Positions 20,935-29,971 of a stretch of DNA of 64,000 bases are shown in pieces. Position 1 is the first letter of the stretch. Every line of letters begins with the position of its first letter. The notes beneath the pieces were generated by a model that was not told the DNA's origin, did no database searches, and saw only the letters and a list, made by a program, of their open reading frames with translations. Location of the stretch: positions 1-64,000 of the forward strand of contig WGMP01000016.1 of assembly GCA_016124975.1 (NCBI GenBank). The letters run 5' to 3'. The translations under genes were made by a program, and so were the position numbers. This DNA is from Phycisphaera sp. (GTDB lineage: Bacteria > Planctomycetota > Phycisphaerae > Phycisphaerales > SM1A02).

Positions 20935-21888
20935 ATGCGCGAACCCTCGCCCAGCTTCCTCTTGCCCACCTATCTCAGGAACGCCGCGGTGGCGGCCGCG
21001 ATGGTCGTGGTCATGGTCATGGTCATGGCGGCAGCAGTGGCGGCGGGAGAGCTTCCCACGCAGGTGGCGCCGGGGCCCGCGCGCGGCCAGGTGGGGGCGC
21101 CTGGTGCTGCAAACTCCCCGTCCGACCCGCGCCTCGACGGCGCGGTGCGCGTCCTCACGCGCGGCGGGTTTCGCGAAGCGGAGGAGATCGCGCGCGCCGC
21201 GCTCGCGAGCGATGCGACGAGCGACCGCGCCGCGGCCATCCTCGGCATCGCGCTCTCGAAGCAGAAGCGCTACACCGACGCGCGCGCCTGGCTCGAGCGC
21301 GCCCGCGACTCGACGCAGGCGTTTCCCGAGCGTCGCCACGCGGCGCACTTCCTCGGTTGGTGCTGCTATCACCTCGGCGACCTCGATGCGGCGCGCGCGG
21401 CCTTCGAGCTGCACCTGAAGGCGGTGCCCGACGAACCCGACAGCACCTTCGGGCTCGGGCTCGTGGCGCTCGATGAAGACAGGCTCGACGACGCGGAGAA
21501 GCACTTCAATGCCGCGCTGGTGCGGTTCCGCGCGCTCGGGGCCAACGGGAAGCCGCGCGGCGCCGACGAAGCGAAGGCCCTGACGCGCCTGGGCGATGTG
21601 GCGCTGCGCCGCGACGACCCCGCGGCCGCGAAGCGATTCCTCGAGGCCGCCGTCGCGGCGAGCCCCGTCCAGCACGAGACCTGGTCGAAGATGGCGCGCG
21701 TCTGCGACCGACTCGGCGACCACGCCGCCGCAGACGCCGCGCGCGCGAACGCGGAGCGGATTCTCGAGTCGCTCGGAAGGCGGGAGCGCCCGCAGCCGGA
21801 TTCGCCCTCCGCGACGGACGGCGCGCCGACGCCCGCTGCGACTTCCGAAGCGCCTTCCTCCGCGCCTCCCTCGCAACCGAGCCCATGA
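20935..21888 (+). CDS. Secreted or membrane-anchored TPR protein
   Basis: A 317-residue protein with an N-terminal hydrophobic segment (about 17-38, a valine/methionine/alanine run) that serves as signal or anchor. At least four tetratricopeptide repeats follow (AAILGIALSKQKRYTDARAW, GWCCYHLGDLDAARAAFELH, GLGLVALDEDRLDDAEKHFN, RLGDVALRRDDPAAAKRFLE). The C-terminus is a proline/serine/alanine-rich tail. The stop overlaps the start of the CRTAC1 gene (ATGA), so the two are translationally coupled and probably act together outside the cytoplasm. TPR plus CRTAC1 pairs are common in planctomycetes, but their function is not established. Confidence 0.85.
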   Translation: MREPSPSFLLPTYLRNAAVAAAMVVVMVMVMAAAVAAGELPTQVAPGPARGQVGAPGAANSPSDPRLDGAVRVLTRGGFREAEEIARAALASDATSDRAAAILGIALSKQKRYTDARAWLERARDSTQAFPERRHAAHFLGWCCYHLGDLDAARAAFELHLKAVPDEPDSTFGLGLVALDEDRLDDAEKHFNAALVRFRALGANGKPRGADEAKALTRLGDVALRRDDPAAAKRFLEAAVAASPVQHETWSKMARVCDRLGDHAAADAARANAERILESLGRRERPQPDSPSATDGAPTPAATSEAPSSAPPSQPSP

Positions 21889-23585
21889 TCGCACTCGCCG
21901 CACTTTCCCTTGCGCTGCCTGCGGCTTCCGCGGCGACGAATCCCCCCGCCGCGGCGCCATCGGGCCCGCGCTTCACCGATGTGAGCGCGACTACAGGCAT
22001 CGAGCTGACGCCAACCTCAGGCGTGCATCCGCGGGAACTGATCCTCGAGGTGAAGGGTGGCGGGCTCGGGCTCGTCGACTTCGACCGAGACGGCGACCTC
22101 GACCTCTTCGTGCCGAACGGCGCCACGCTCGCGGACCCCGAGCGCGGCCCGGGCGCGCGGCTCTATCGAAACGACGGCGGCCTGCGCTTCACCGATGTCA
22201 CCGCGAGTAGCGGCATCCGCCACACGCGGTGGAGCTTCGGCGTTGCGGTCGGCGATGTCGACGGCGACGGCTTCGACGACATCTTCATCGCGTGCTTCGG
22301 GCCCGATGTCCTCCTGCGCAACAAGGGCGACGGGACCTTCGAGGACATCTCCGCGCGTGCGTCGATCGCCGACGACGGATGGAGCACGAGCGCGGCCTTC
22401 GCGGACCTCGACGCGGACGGCGATCTCGACCTCTTCGTGTGCCGCTACCTCGCGTTCGACCCCGCGCGGCCCTTGCCGCCCGCGAACTTCAAGGGCATGG
22501 CCGTGATCGCGGGGCCGAAGGGCTACGAGCCCGCGCGGGACCTCGTCTACGAGAATCTCGGCGGCGGCCGCTTCGCAGAGCGATCGCGCGAGTGGGGCTT
22601 CGCGGCGGCGCGCAGCGCGTTCGCGCTCAATCTCGCGGTCCTCGACTTCACCGGCGACGGGATGCTCGATGTCTATGTCGGGAACGACTCGCAGGCGAGC
22701 CACCTGTTCGTCGCGACGCGCGGCGAGGGCGGCGGCGATGCGAGCGGCGACGGCGCCATCCGCTTCACCGACCAAGGCCTCCGCTCGGGAATCGGCGTGA
22801 ACGGCGAGGGACTCGAGCAGGCGACGATGGGCGTCGCCGTCGCCGATGTCGACGGCAACGGCCGCCCCGATCTCTTCACGACGAACTTTTCGAGCGACAC
22901 GAACACGCTGCACCTCAACCTCGACGGACGCAGCTTCGACGACCGCACGAACCAGTTCGGTCTTGGCGCGCCGAGTCGCACCATGGTCGGCTGGGCGGCG
23001 GGCTTCGCGGACTTCGACCACGACGCGGACGAGGACCTCTTCGTGGTGAACGGCCATGTCTACCCGCAGGCGACGAAGCAGGCGATGGACTCGGACTACG
23101 CGCAGCCGCCGCAGCTCTTCGTCCGCGACGGACGGCGCTTCGCGGTCGCGCAGGCGGCGGGTGCGTGGACGCCCGCGCCCGAGGTCGGGCGCACGGCGGT
23201 CTTCGCAGACCTCGACCTCGACGGCGACATCGACATCGTCTCGGCGGGGCTCGATGCGCCGGTCCGCGTGCTGCGCAACGACCACGATCGCGTCGACGAC
23301 TGGATCGTCGTGACGCCGCGCGATTCGCGTCCACGCGGCGTGGCGCGCGACATCGTGGGGGCCGTGGTCGAGCTGAGGCCGCGCGATGGCGGCGCTGTCC
23401 AGCGACGCTACATCACGGCAGGCGGGCCGTTCCAATCGACCGCGACCCGAGAGGCGCACTTCGGCGCGCCGCCCGCGCTCGGCGCGGTCGACATCGTGGT
23501 GCGTTTCCTCGACGGAACGGAAGTCCGCGTCGACGACGCACCGCGCGGACGGCGGATCTCTGTCGATCGGAACGATGCCAAGTGA
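21885..23585 (+). CDS. CRTAC1-like secreted protein (FG-GAP repeats with ASPIC/UnbV domain)
   Basis: A 566-residue exported protein. A short signal (1-16, ending AASA) is followed by FTDVSATTGI and then FG-GAP calcium-binding repeats through about 430 (DFDRDGDLDLFVPNG, DVDGDGFDDIFIACF, DLDADGDLDLFVCRY, DVDGNGRPDLFTTNF, DFDHDADEDLFVVNG, DLDLDGDIDIVSAGL). The C-terminal 100 residues are the ASPIC/UnbV domain (IVGAVVELRPRDGG, FQSTATREAHFG). Paired with the upstream TPR gene by a four-base overlap. There is no dockerin-like tail, unlike the homologue at 60018. Role unknown, probably carbohydrate or surface binding by family analogy. Confidence 0.9.
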   Translation: MIALAALSLALPAASAATNPPAAAPSGPRFTDVSATTGIELTPTSGVHPRELILEVKGGGLGLVDFDRDGDLDLFVPNGATLADPERGPGARLYRNDGGLRFTDVTASSGIRHTRWSFGVAVGDVDGDGFDDIFIACFGPDVLLRNKGDGTFEDISARASIADDGWSTSAAFADLDADGDLDLFVCRYLAFDPARPLPPANFKGMAVIAGPKGYEPARDLVYENLGGGRFAERSREWGFAAARSAFALNLAVLDFTGDGMLDVYVGNDSQASHLFVATRGEGGGDASGDGAIRFTDQGLRSGIGVNGEGLEQATMGVAVADVDGNGRPDLFTTNFSSDTNTLHLNLDGRSFDDRTNQFGLGAPSRTMVGWAAGFADFDHDADEDLFVVNGHVYPQATKQAMDSDYAQPPQLFVRDGRRFAVAQAAGAWTPAPEVGRTAVFADLDLDGDIDIVSAGLDAPVRVLRNDHDRVDDWIVVTPRDSRPRGVARDIVGAVVELRPRDGGAVQRRYITAGGPFQSTATREAHFGAPPALGAVDIVVRFLDGTEVRVDDAPRGRRISVDRNDAK

Positions 23586-23633
23586 GTGGCTGAGGCTGCG
23601 CGAGCAGGCACGGCCCCGGGCGACGCCCGCGTA

Positions 23634-24101
23634 CTACATCGCGATCTCGACGATGGTGTATCGCCGTGCGCCGCGGGGAAGATCGACGCGGATCGTCTCG
23701 CCGACGCGCGCCTTCATGAGCGCCACGCCCATCGGGCTCGTCGTGGTGACCTCGATGTAGTCGAGGTCGAAGCGGCCCGTCGACTGTCCGACGAGGCGAT
23801 AGAGGTCCTCGTCGCCGCCATCGTCGTCGCGGAGGCGCACGATCGCGCCCACGAAGACCATGTCCTGCGGCAGGGCGCTCGAGTCGGCGACCTGCGCCTT
23901 GGCGAGTCGCTCCTCGAGCTCCTTGATCTTGGCGTCGTTCATCGCCTTGTCTTCGCGCGAGGCGTGGTACTCCGCGTTCTCCCTGAGGTCCCCGAGGGCG
24001 CGCGCCTCCGCGATGCGCTGGATGAGCATCTTGTCCATCGCGCGCAGCTCTGCGAGCTTCTCGGTAAGCAGGGCCTTCTCTTCAGAAGTGATGAAGTCCA
24101 T
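23634..24101 (-). CDS. greA: Transcription elongation factor GreA
   Basis: Stimulates RNA polymerase to cleave backtracked transcripts. The 155-residue length is normal. The N-terminal coiled coil (LLTEKLAELRAM, IAEARALGDLRENAEYHASRE) carries the acidic tip residues D and E in GDLRENAEYHAA style. The C-terminal FKBP-like half has VGAIVRLRDDD, YRLVG and SPMGVALMKARVGETI. ATG at 24101 has GAGGA eight bases upstream; the longer frame is unsupported. It stands after the terminator of the membrane-protein gene, so it has its own promoter. Confidence 0.96.
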   Translation of the reverse strand: MDFITSEEKALLTEKLAELRAMDKMLIQRIAEARALGDLRENAEYHASREDKAMNDAKIKELEERLAKAQVADSSALPQDMVFVGAIVRLRDDDGGDEDLYRLVGQSTGRFDLDYIEVTTTSPMGVALMKARVGETIRVDLPRGARRYTIVEIAM

Positions 24102-24139
24102 GGCGGGTCCTCGCAACAGTCGGGCCAACAGGCCTCGGG

Positions 24140-24172
24140 AAAACAGGCGACGCGGGAGGTGGCTCCCGCGTC
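24140..24172 (-). terminator. Intrinsic terminator after the membrane-protein gene
   Basis: On the minus strand a perfect ten-base stem (GACGCGGGAG with CTCCCGCGTC, four-base loop) is followed by GCCTGTTTTCCC. It begins four bases past the stop of the gene ending at 24176 and ends the mur-ftsQ run before greA. Confidence 0.85.
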
Positions 24173-24175
24173 GGC

Positions 24176-25141
24176 TCAATAGTCTAGCGGAAGGCCACCC
24201 TCAGGTCGACCGCGCGCGAGCCGTCTGACCCGGGCGGTCAGAAGCACGGTCCAGGCGACGACCGCGACCACGAGCGCCGTGCGCAGGATCGCGAGGTCCG
24301 TGGACGGCGGGTCGAGTGGCGTCGGCGAGGCGAATCGACCGAGAAGCGCGGGCGCGCTGACGGGAAGGACCGAATCGAGCCAGCCACGAGCCTCTGTCTC
24401 CACGGTGCCCGGGGCCCCGAAGGAGGAATCCGCGCTTGGCGCGAACCACTCCCCGACGACCGCGAGCGCGAACGGAACAAGCGCGGCGCCCGCGGCCACC
24501 AGCATGCCCGCGGTGCGGCGAAGCTGCGACCGCGCGCCCTGCACGGCACCGAGCAGCGCGGCGGTGAGCGCGATGGCCGCGGCCAGCGCGCCGATGACGC
24601 AGAGCGTGCGCGTGAGCGTCCAGCTTGTCACGAGCCGCAGCGGCCACACCACGACCTGCACCAGCACCACGAGCGCGAGGGCGTCAAGCACGGCCTGGAG
24701 GATCGGCGCGCGCGAGGGCCGCGCCGAGAGGCGCAGCAGGGGCCAGCCGATGGCGATGCCGATGCCGATCGAGACGAACAGGATCTCAAGCGACGGACCG
24801 TAGCTCGCAGCCTGCGGCTGCACGGGCGGACGGATGCCGAAGAGCAGCACCCACGACAGGAAGATCCAGAGCGCGGCGAGCACGACGAGCCCGCGTGGCA
24901 CCGTGAGCGGCACGGTGTCGTCGTCGCGGTGGCCGCCGCCGTCGTTTCTTTCGCGACGCGCCGTCGGCCCCTCGTCGTCGAGCGCGGGAATCGCCGCAGC
25001 GAGCGCGTCGCGCGCGGCCGCGCCGTCGACGGGGCCCTCGGGCGTCTCAGGTGCATCGCGCACGACATCCCGCGACGCCCCGTCGATTGGCGGGAGGTCG
25101 AGCGGGTCGCGGTCGCCTGCACGATTCGGGTCGCTTGTCAC
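24176..25141 (-). CDS. Polytopic membrane protein of unknown function
   Basis: A 321-residue protein. Residues 1-80 are acidic, disordered-looking and proline-rich. About six hydrophobic helices follow (VVLAALWIFLSWVLLFGI, ILFVSIGIGIAIGWPLL, ALALVVLVQVVVW, CVIGALAAAIALTAALL, MLVAAGAALVPFALAVV, LRTALVVAVVAWTVLL). No family is recognised. It lies 89 bases after the ftsQ-like gene on the same strand and before a strong terminator, so it ends the cell-wall gene run, where ftsA and ftsZ would stand in many bacteria. A cell-envelope role is only an inference from position. Confidence 0.75.
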   Translation of the reverse strand: MTSDPNRAGDRDPLDLPPIDGASRDVVRDAPETPEGPVDGAAARDALAAAIPALDDEGPTARRERNDGGGHRDDDTVPLTVPRGLVVLAALWIFLSWVLLFGIRPPVQPQAASYGPSLEILFVSIGIGIAIGWPLLRLSARPSRAPILQAVLDALALVVLVQVVVWPLRLVTSWTLTRTLCVIGALAAAIALTAALLGAVQGARSQLRRTAGMLVAAGAALVPFALAVVGEWFAPSADSSFGAPGTVETEARGWLDSVLPVSAPALLGRFASPTPLDPPSTDLAILRTALVVAVVAWTVLLTARVRRLARGRPEGGLPLDY

Positions 25142-25230
25142 GGGGAGGCTGCGCCCCTGAACGGTGTGGATGGTCGCCTCGGGGAACCCGCTGCGAGATG
25201 CCCGCGACTGCGCGGGTTTCCTCGGGAAAT

Positions 25231-26157
25231 CTACTGCTCCGCGGGCGCCGCGTCCGCGCGCAGCGTGACGAGGTCGCCACGGAGGTCGATCACGCGGCCC
25301 TGGCCACTGTCGATGCGGCGCTCGGTTGCGTAAAGGTAGTCAAGCGTACGGAGCTTCGCCTCGGGCGTCACTTCCGACACAGAGCGGTCGTTCGGCGCGC
25401 GGCCCCAGAGGACGCGGCCGTTGTGGCGCGAGACAAGCACGAGTTCACGCGCGTCGGTCGAGCGCGAGACATCGATCGCGCTCACCTCGGCGAACCACGC
25501 GCGCCCCGCGAGAAGCCGCGCGAGCTCAAGGCCCATCGCGACATCGGCGCCGGGCCACTTCGTGCCATAGCCGCCGACGGGCGCCGACGCGCTTCCGACG
25601 ATGGCGACATAGTGCGGCGAAGCAGGGCGGTGGCCCGCGGTCCATTGCATTGGAAGTAGGCAACCTTCGTCGTCGACGAGGTAGTCGAAGGTCTCGTGGC
25701 GCACCACGGCGAACGGCCGCACGAAGGTGGCGTCGACGAGGAAGCCGCCTGAGTCGGCGAGGCGCACCTGCTCGACCGAGCGGAACCAACCCGTCGAGAG
25801 AAGTGCCTCGCGTGCGGTCGCGAGCCTGCGCTGGTCGAGGAGTGACCCGTCGCCGACGGCGGCGAGGACGCGCTCGCGGACTTCCGCGCGCCGCAGGCCG
25901 TCGAACCAGCTGGGCGCGCTCGAGAACTCAAGGTCGAACGAGGCTGCCGCCACCGTCGCGCGCTCGGCGAGCCGCGTGCGCAGCTTCGGGACGCCCCACC
26001 AGAGGAGCGCCACGCACGCGGCGAGGACACCCGCCGCGGCGAGGTTCGAGGCCGCGTTGCTCCCGGGCCCGAAGAAGCCGCGGAGGCCGTCGAGGCCATT
26101 GGCCAGCTGGCCTGAGAGCGCGGAGAGGAAAGATCGTTTGCGGGCGTTTCTGGCCAT
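25231..26157 (-). CDS. ftsQ: FtsQ-like cell division/cell-wall protein
   Basis: A 308-residue single-pass membrane protein: basic cytoplasmic N-terminus, one transmembrane segment (about 38-56, NLAAAGVLAACVALLWWGVP), then a POTRA-like and beta extracytoplasmic domain (LLSTGWFRSVEQVRLADSGGFLVDATF). FRPFAVVRHETFDYLVDDEGCLLP is the stretch most like FtsQ/DivIB. It sits in the order murC-murB-ddl-ftsQ, which supports the name more than the sequence does. FtsQ links FtsB/FtsL in the divisome; many planctomycetes have lost FtsZ, so its role here may differ. 168 gene-free bases separate it from ddl. Confidence 0.75.
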   Translation of the reverse strand: MARNARKRSFLSALSGQLANGLDGLRGFFGPGSNAASNLAAAGVLAACVALLWWGVPKLRTRLAERATVAAASFDLEFSSAPSWFDGLRRAEVRERVLAAVGDGSLLDQRRLATAREALLSTGWFRSVEQVRLADSGGFLVDATFVRPFAVVRHETFDYLVDDEGCLLPMQWTAGHRPASPHYVAIVGSASAPVGGYGTKWPGADVAMGLELARLLAGRAWFAEVSAIDVSRSTDARELVLVSRHNGRVLWGRAPNDRSVSEVTPEAKLRTLDYLYATERRIDSGQGRVIDLRGDLVTLRADAAPAEQ

Positions 26158-26325
26158 CCGTGGCCGTCCTTCTGGCTGAAAGAGGTGCTGTTCGCGTCGG
26201 TTGGTGCCGTTGGGCGGGGCCGCACAGGCGGGCTCCCTTGCCTTCTTTCGACCTGACGCGGTCGCGGACTGTATCTGTTTCCGACGCGTCTGAAGGCGGC
26301 ACGGAGGAGGGGCTCGCGACGACCG

Positions 26326-27324
26326 TCAGGCGACGGGCACGGGCTCAGGCTTGCGCGGGTTCGGCTCGTCGTCGCGGGTCAGGGCAGCACGGGCGACCGA
26401 GGTACAGAACTCGGGCATCTCGACCCCCGTGTGCCTCGCAGCCATCGGCACGAGCGAGTGCGTCGTCATTCCAGGGGCCGTGTTGATCTCCAGGAACCAC
26501 GCGCCCTGTGCGTTCACGATGAAGTCCGCCCGCGCCACATCCCGAAGACCCAGCGCGGCAAAGATCGCCCGCGTTGCGCCCCGCATCTCCTCCGCGACCT
26601 CGGGATCGAGCTCGGGGTCGACGAGATAGCGGGTGTCGTCGCGGTTGTACTTCGCTTCGTAGTCGTAGTACTCCGTCGCTGGAATGATCTCGATGATCGG
26701 GAGCACCTCGCCGTTCACGATGCCGACGGTCATCTCGCGTCCTTCGATGTACTCCTCCGCCATGAGGGAGGGGCGCTTCGCCTCGAGCTCCGCGCGGGCG
26801 ATCATCACCTCCTGCTGGTCGCGGCAGATGCGCAGGTCGACGCTCGAGCCGTCGTTCGAGGGCTTGAGGACGAGCGGCGGATCGATGTCGATCAGCTCTC
26901 GCCGCAGCACCTCGCGCGCGCGCGGCGTGCGGATGTCGAGCCGCATGGCGTGCATCTTGGTGGCGAGCTTGTTCATGGCGATCGCGGCAGGCCGAGACTT
27001 CGGGCCGACGAACGGCACGCCGTCCTCCTCCTCGAGCTGCTCGAGGATCCGCTGCAGTTCGCCGCCCTCGCCCCACGGGCCGTGGAGGACGGGGTACACG
27101 AGGTTCGGACGCTGCGCGCGAAGTCCCTCGAGGTCGATGCGGTCGATCACGAGCGGAACGACCTCGAACGCGCCGCCTTCCTCGAGCGCCTTGGCGACCT
27201 CTGCGCCCGAGTTGAGGCTCACCTCGCGCTCGGCATCGGGCCCGCCCATCAGCACCAGGACGCGCGGACGATGGGCGGCCTGTCGTGCGTGGTCGCGTCG
27301 TGCATGGTCGCGTGACTCAGACAT
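26326..27324 (-). CDS. ddl: D-alanine--D-alanine ligase
   Basis: Joins two D-alanines for peptidoglycan precursors, using ATP. The 332 residues show the ATP-grasp pattern: VLMGGPDAEREVSLNSG, YPVLHGPWGEGGELQ, FVGPKSRPAAIAMNK, VLKPSNDGSSVDL, AEEYIEGREMTVGIV, and the metal-binding end FLEINTAPGMTTHSLVP. The EINTAPGMT loop is canonical Ddl. AGAGGAG eight bases before the ATG supports 27324. It is between murB (40 bases upstream) and the ftsQ-like gene, co-directional, in a cell-wall operon. Confidence 0.96.
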   Translation of the reverse strand: MSESRDHARRDHARQAAHRPRVLVLMGGPDAEREVSLNSGAEVAKALEEGGAFEVVPLVIDRIDLEGLRAQRPNLVYPVLHGPWGEGGELQRILEQLEEEDGVPFVGPKSRPAAIAMNKLATKMHAMRLDIRTPRAREVLRRELIDIDPPLVLKPSNDGSSVDLRICRDQQEVMIARAELEAKRPSLMAEEYIEGREMTVGIVNGEVLPIIEIIPATEYYDYEAKYNRDDTRYLVDPELDPEVAEEMRGATRAIFAALGLRDVARADFIVNAQGAWFLEINTAPGMTTHSLVPMAARHTGVEMPEFCTSVARAALTRDDEPNPRKPEPVPVA

Positions 27325-27364
27325 GGGGGACTCCTCTTGTAGACCGTCGGCTCCACCAACTCGA

Positions 27365-28324
27365 TCAGCCCGTTGCCTCGCCGCGACGCCAGAAGACGAC
27401 TTCGGTCACAAGCTCGACACCGAACTGCTGCAGGACCTCCGCCTGCACACGCTCGACCAGCCGCCGCATGTCTGCGGCGGACGCATGGCCGGCCCCCTTC
27501 ACACGATCGAACGCAAGGAAATTCCCGTGCTCCATGCTCACGACGGCGTCGCCGACGCGCGTGCCCTTGAGGCCCGCGAGGTCGATCAGCTTGCCCGCGC
27601 TCTCTCGCGAGCCGTCGGGCATCGTCGGGTTTCGGAACATGCAGCCCGCGCTCGCGGCGCCCATCGGCTGCGTCGACTTCTTGTAGGAGAAGATGTCGAG
27701 GACGCGCTTCCTGCACGCGACGGGGTCGTCTGGCTCGACGCGCAGCACCGCCCACGCCACCACGCCCGCGGGCAGGTTCGTCTCGCGATAGCCGAAGTGG
27801 AGTTCGCTGCGGCCGTAGACCCGGAGCTCGCCGTCGGTGCCGACGACGGCAACCGCCTCGACCGCGTCGCCGATTGCGCCGAACTTCCCGCCTGCGTTCA
27901 TGCGGATCGCGCCGCCGAGGCTCGCGGGGATTCCCGACATCTGCTCGACGCCGCGAAGGCCGCGGCGCGCGCACTCGGTGACGAGTCGCTCCATCGACGC
28001 GCCGCCGTGGACGCGCATCCGCTCGACGAGGCCGTCTGCGTTGAACTCGACCGCCTTGAACGCGGGGTCGTCGAGAAGGACGACCACGCCGTCGACGCCT
28101 TCGTCGTCGACGAGCAGGTTCGCGCCCGAGCCGAGGACGCGCAGCGGGATCGCGTCGCGGCGGCAGCGCTCGACGAGCGTGGAGAGCGCTTCGACCGAGC
28201 GCGGGTGGATGAGGACATCCGCGGGGCCGCCGACGCCGTACCAGGTGAGGGGCCCGAGCGGCCGATCGAGCTCGGCCACGACATCGAGGTCTGCGTAGAG
28301 GCTCGCGGGTCCCGCCACGGTCAT
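27365..28324 (-). CDS. murB: UDP-N-acetylenolpyruvoylglucosamine reductase
   Basis: Reduces UDP-GlcNAc-enolpyruvate to UDP-MurNAc with FAD and NADPH. The 319 residues include TWYGVGGPADVLIHP, the FAD loop VLGSGANLLVDDEGVDGVV, MSGIPASLGGAIRMNAG, FGYRET and the catalytic region ASAGCMFRNP, where cysteine replaces the usual serine, then AGKLIDLAGLKGTRVGDA and HGNFL. The ATG at 28324 overlaps the murC stop (ATGA). A far longer frame that runs through murC on the same strand is an artefact of GC-rich sequence. Confidence 0.96.
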   Translation of the reverse strand: MTVAGPASLYADLDVVAELDRPLGPLTWYGVGGPADVLIHPRSVEALSTLVERCRRDAIPLRVLGSGANLLVDDEGVDGVVVLLDDPAFKAVEFNADGLVERMRVHGGASMERLVTECARRGLRGVEQMSGIPASLGGAIRMNAGGKFGAIGDAVEAVAVVGTDGELRVYGRSELHFGYRETNLPAGVVAWAVLRVEPDDPVACRKRVLDIFSYKKSTQPMGAASAGCMFRNPTMPDGSRESAGKLIDLAGLKGTRVGDAVVSMEHGNFLAFDRVKGAGHASAADMRRLVERVQAEVLQQFGVELVTEVVFWRRGEATG

Positions 28325-29817
28325 GCCACCGCCTCGGAGGCGACGCCTCCAGCGGTGCGAGAGCGCCCGCGGGCGAGGAAGTCGAAGGCGATCTTGTTCA
28401 CGGGGCCCGCGCCCATCGTCACCACGAGGTCGCCGTCGCGGCAGTGGGCCTCGAGGTGCTCGACGATCTGCTCGAAGGCGCCGATGTGGAGCGCGCGCGT
28501 GCCCTTGGCGTCGAGGCGGTCGACGAGATCCTGCGCGGAGACGCGCGTCTTCTCGACCTCGCTGTCGCGCACGAAGTAGATGTGCGGCACGATCACTTCG
28601 TCCGCCTCGCGGAAGCTCGACGCGAACTGCTCGAGCAGGAAGCGCGTGCGGCTGTGCTGGTGCGGCTGGAACACGCAGATGAGCCGCTCGGGCGCATGCG
28701 CCGTGCGCAGCGCGCGCAGCGTCTTCTCGCACTCGGTCGGGTGATGGCCGTAGTCGTCGAAGACCTCGATGCGCGCGCCCGACTCGAGGACCCGCGTCCC
28801 GAGGAGCTGGCTGCGGCGGTCGAGGCCGCTGAACTCCGAGAGCGCGCACTCGATGTCTTCCCAGTCGGCGCCGAGCCAGTTGTTGATGATGCCCGCCGCC
28901 GCGCTGTTGAGGGCGTTGTGGCTTCCAGGCATGCGGTTCGTCCAACTGCCGACGACATGGCCACGCCAGAGGACCCCGACGCGGCTCGCCGCGGCGTCGT
29001 AGATCACCTGGTAGTCGGCCTCGGGCGAGAAGCCGAAGGTGACGGTCTCGCAGTCGATGCCCGCGCAGACCTCGCGGCGGTGGGCGCCATCCTCCGCGAT
29101 CAGCAGCTTCCCGCCTTGTGCGGCCGACGGAAGGAGCCGCGCGAAGTCGTGGAAGCTCGCGATGATCTCGTCGAGCGAGCCGTAGTAGTCGAGGTGGTCC
29201 TCCTCGATGTTGTTGATGAGGCCGATCGTCGGGTGATGCTGATGGAACGAGCGGTTGAACTCGCACGCCTCGCAGACGAGTACGCCCGGCTTGCCGCGCA
29301 GCCTGCCCGTGGGGATCTCGAGCGCGCCCGTCCGCGAGCCGCCGCCAAGCTGGCCGCAGGTCGCGCCCACGATGACGCTCGGGTCGAGCCCGCAGCGGAT
29401 GCCGACCCACGAGGTCATCGCGGTGGTCGTGCTCTTTCCGTGGGTTCCCGCGATCGAGACGCCCGTCGTCCCGCGCTGCGCGCGGCCGAGCGCCTCCGCA
29501 TAACTGATCCAGTCGACGCCCTCGGCGTTCGCGGCGAGAATCTCGGGGTGGTCGCCCTTGATCGCGGCCGATGCGACCACGAGTTCGGTGCCCGCAGGAA
29601 GCGACTCCTCGGCCAGGCCCGTGCGGACGGGGATCCCCTCCGCGCGCAGGCGCTCGATCACATCGCCCTCGCTCTGGTCCGAGCCTGTGATGCGCGCCCC
29701 GCGGCGCACGAGCATCAGCGCGAGGCCGCTCATGCCGCATCCGCCGATGCCGACGAAGTGCATGCGGAGGTCAAGCAGCGAGCCGCCGGCCCGCGGGGTT
29801 CGGGTGGTTTCATCCAT
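28321..29817 (-). CDS. murC: UDP-N-acetylmuramate--L-alanine ligase
   Basis: Adds L-alanine to UDP-MurNAc with ATP, the first step of the peptide stem. The 498 residues show the Mur ligase layout: nucleotide-binding MHFVGIGGCGMSGLALML, the P-loop GTHGKSTTTAM, EACEFNRSFH and the long NIEEDHLDYYG, FDDYGHHPTE and VFQPHQHSRT. ATG at 29817 has AGGA about ten bases upstream; residues from a longer frame to 29889 are unrelated. First gene in the leftward murC-murB-ddl-ftsQ run; 154 gene-free bases lie before it. Confidence 0.96.
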   Translation of the reverse strand: MDETTRTPRAGGSLLDLRMHFVGIGGCGMSGLALMLVRRGARITGSDQSEGDVIERLRAEGIPVRTGLAEESLPAGTELVVASAAIKGDHPEILAANAEGVDWISYAEALGRAQRGTTGVSIAGTHGKSTTTAMTSWVGIRCGLDPSVIVGATCGQLGGGSRTGALEIPTGRLRGKPGVLVCEACEFNRSFHQHHPTIGLINNIEEDHLDYYGSLDEIIASFHDFARLLPSAAQGGKLLIAEDGAHRREVCAGIDCETVTFGFSPEADYQVIYDAAASRVGVLWRGHVVGSWTNRMPGSHNALNSAAAGIINNWLGADWEDIECALSEFSGLDRRSQLLGTRVLESGARIEVFDDYGHHPTECEKTLRALRTAHAPERLICVFQPHQHSRTRFLLEQFASSFREADEVIVPHIYFVRDSEVEKTRVSAQDLVDRLDAKGTRALHIGAFEQIVEHLEAHCRDGDLVVTMGAGPVNKIAFDFLARGRSRTAGGVASEAVA

Positions 29818-29971
29818 CGTCGTTGCGTCCTGTTCGGGCTTTCTCACGCGAAGCGCTCCGTGCTGGGTGCCCAGGCCAGCCGAATCCACCGCGTCCTCAT
29901 TCGCGGGACGGATTCGACAGTTGGGACTCTATCGGCAGACGGTCCGATCTGACCCGATTTTCCTGCGGGAA

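Noticed and set aside
27365-29740. Single 791-residue leftward frame covering murC and murB
   Set aside because: Only the last 319 residues are MurB; the earlier part is another frame of murC, which reads intact in its own frame with an ATGA junction.
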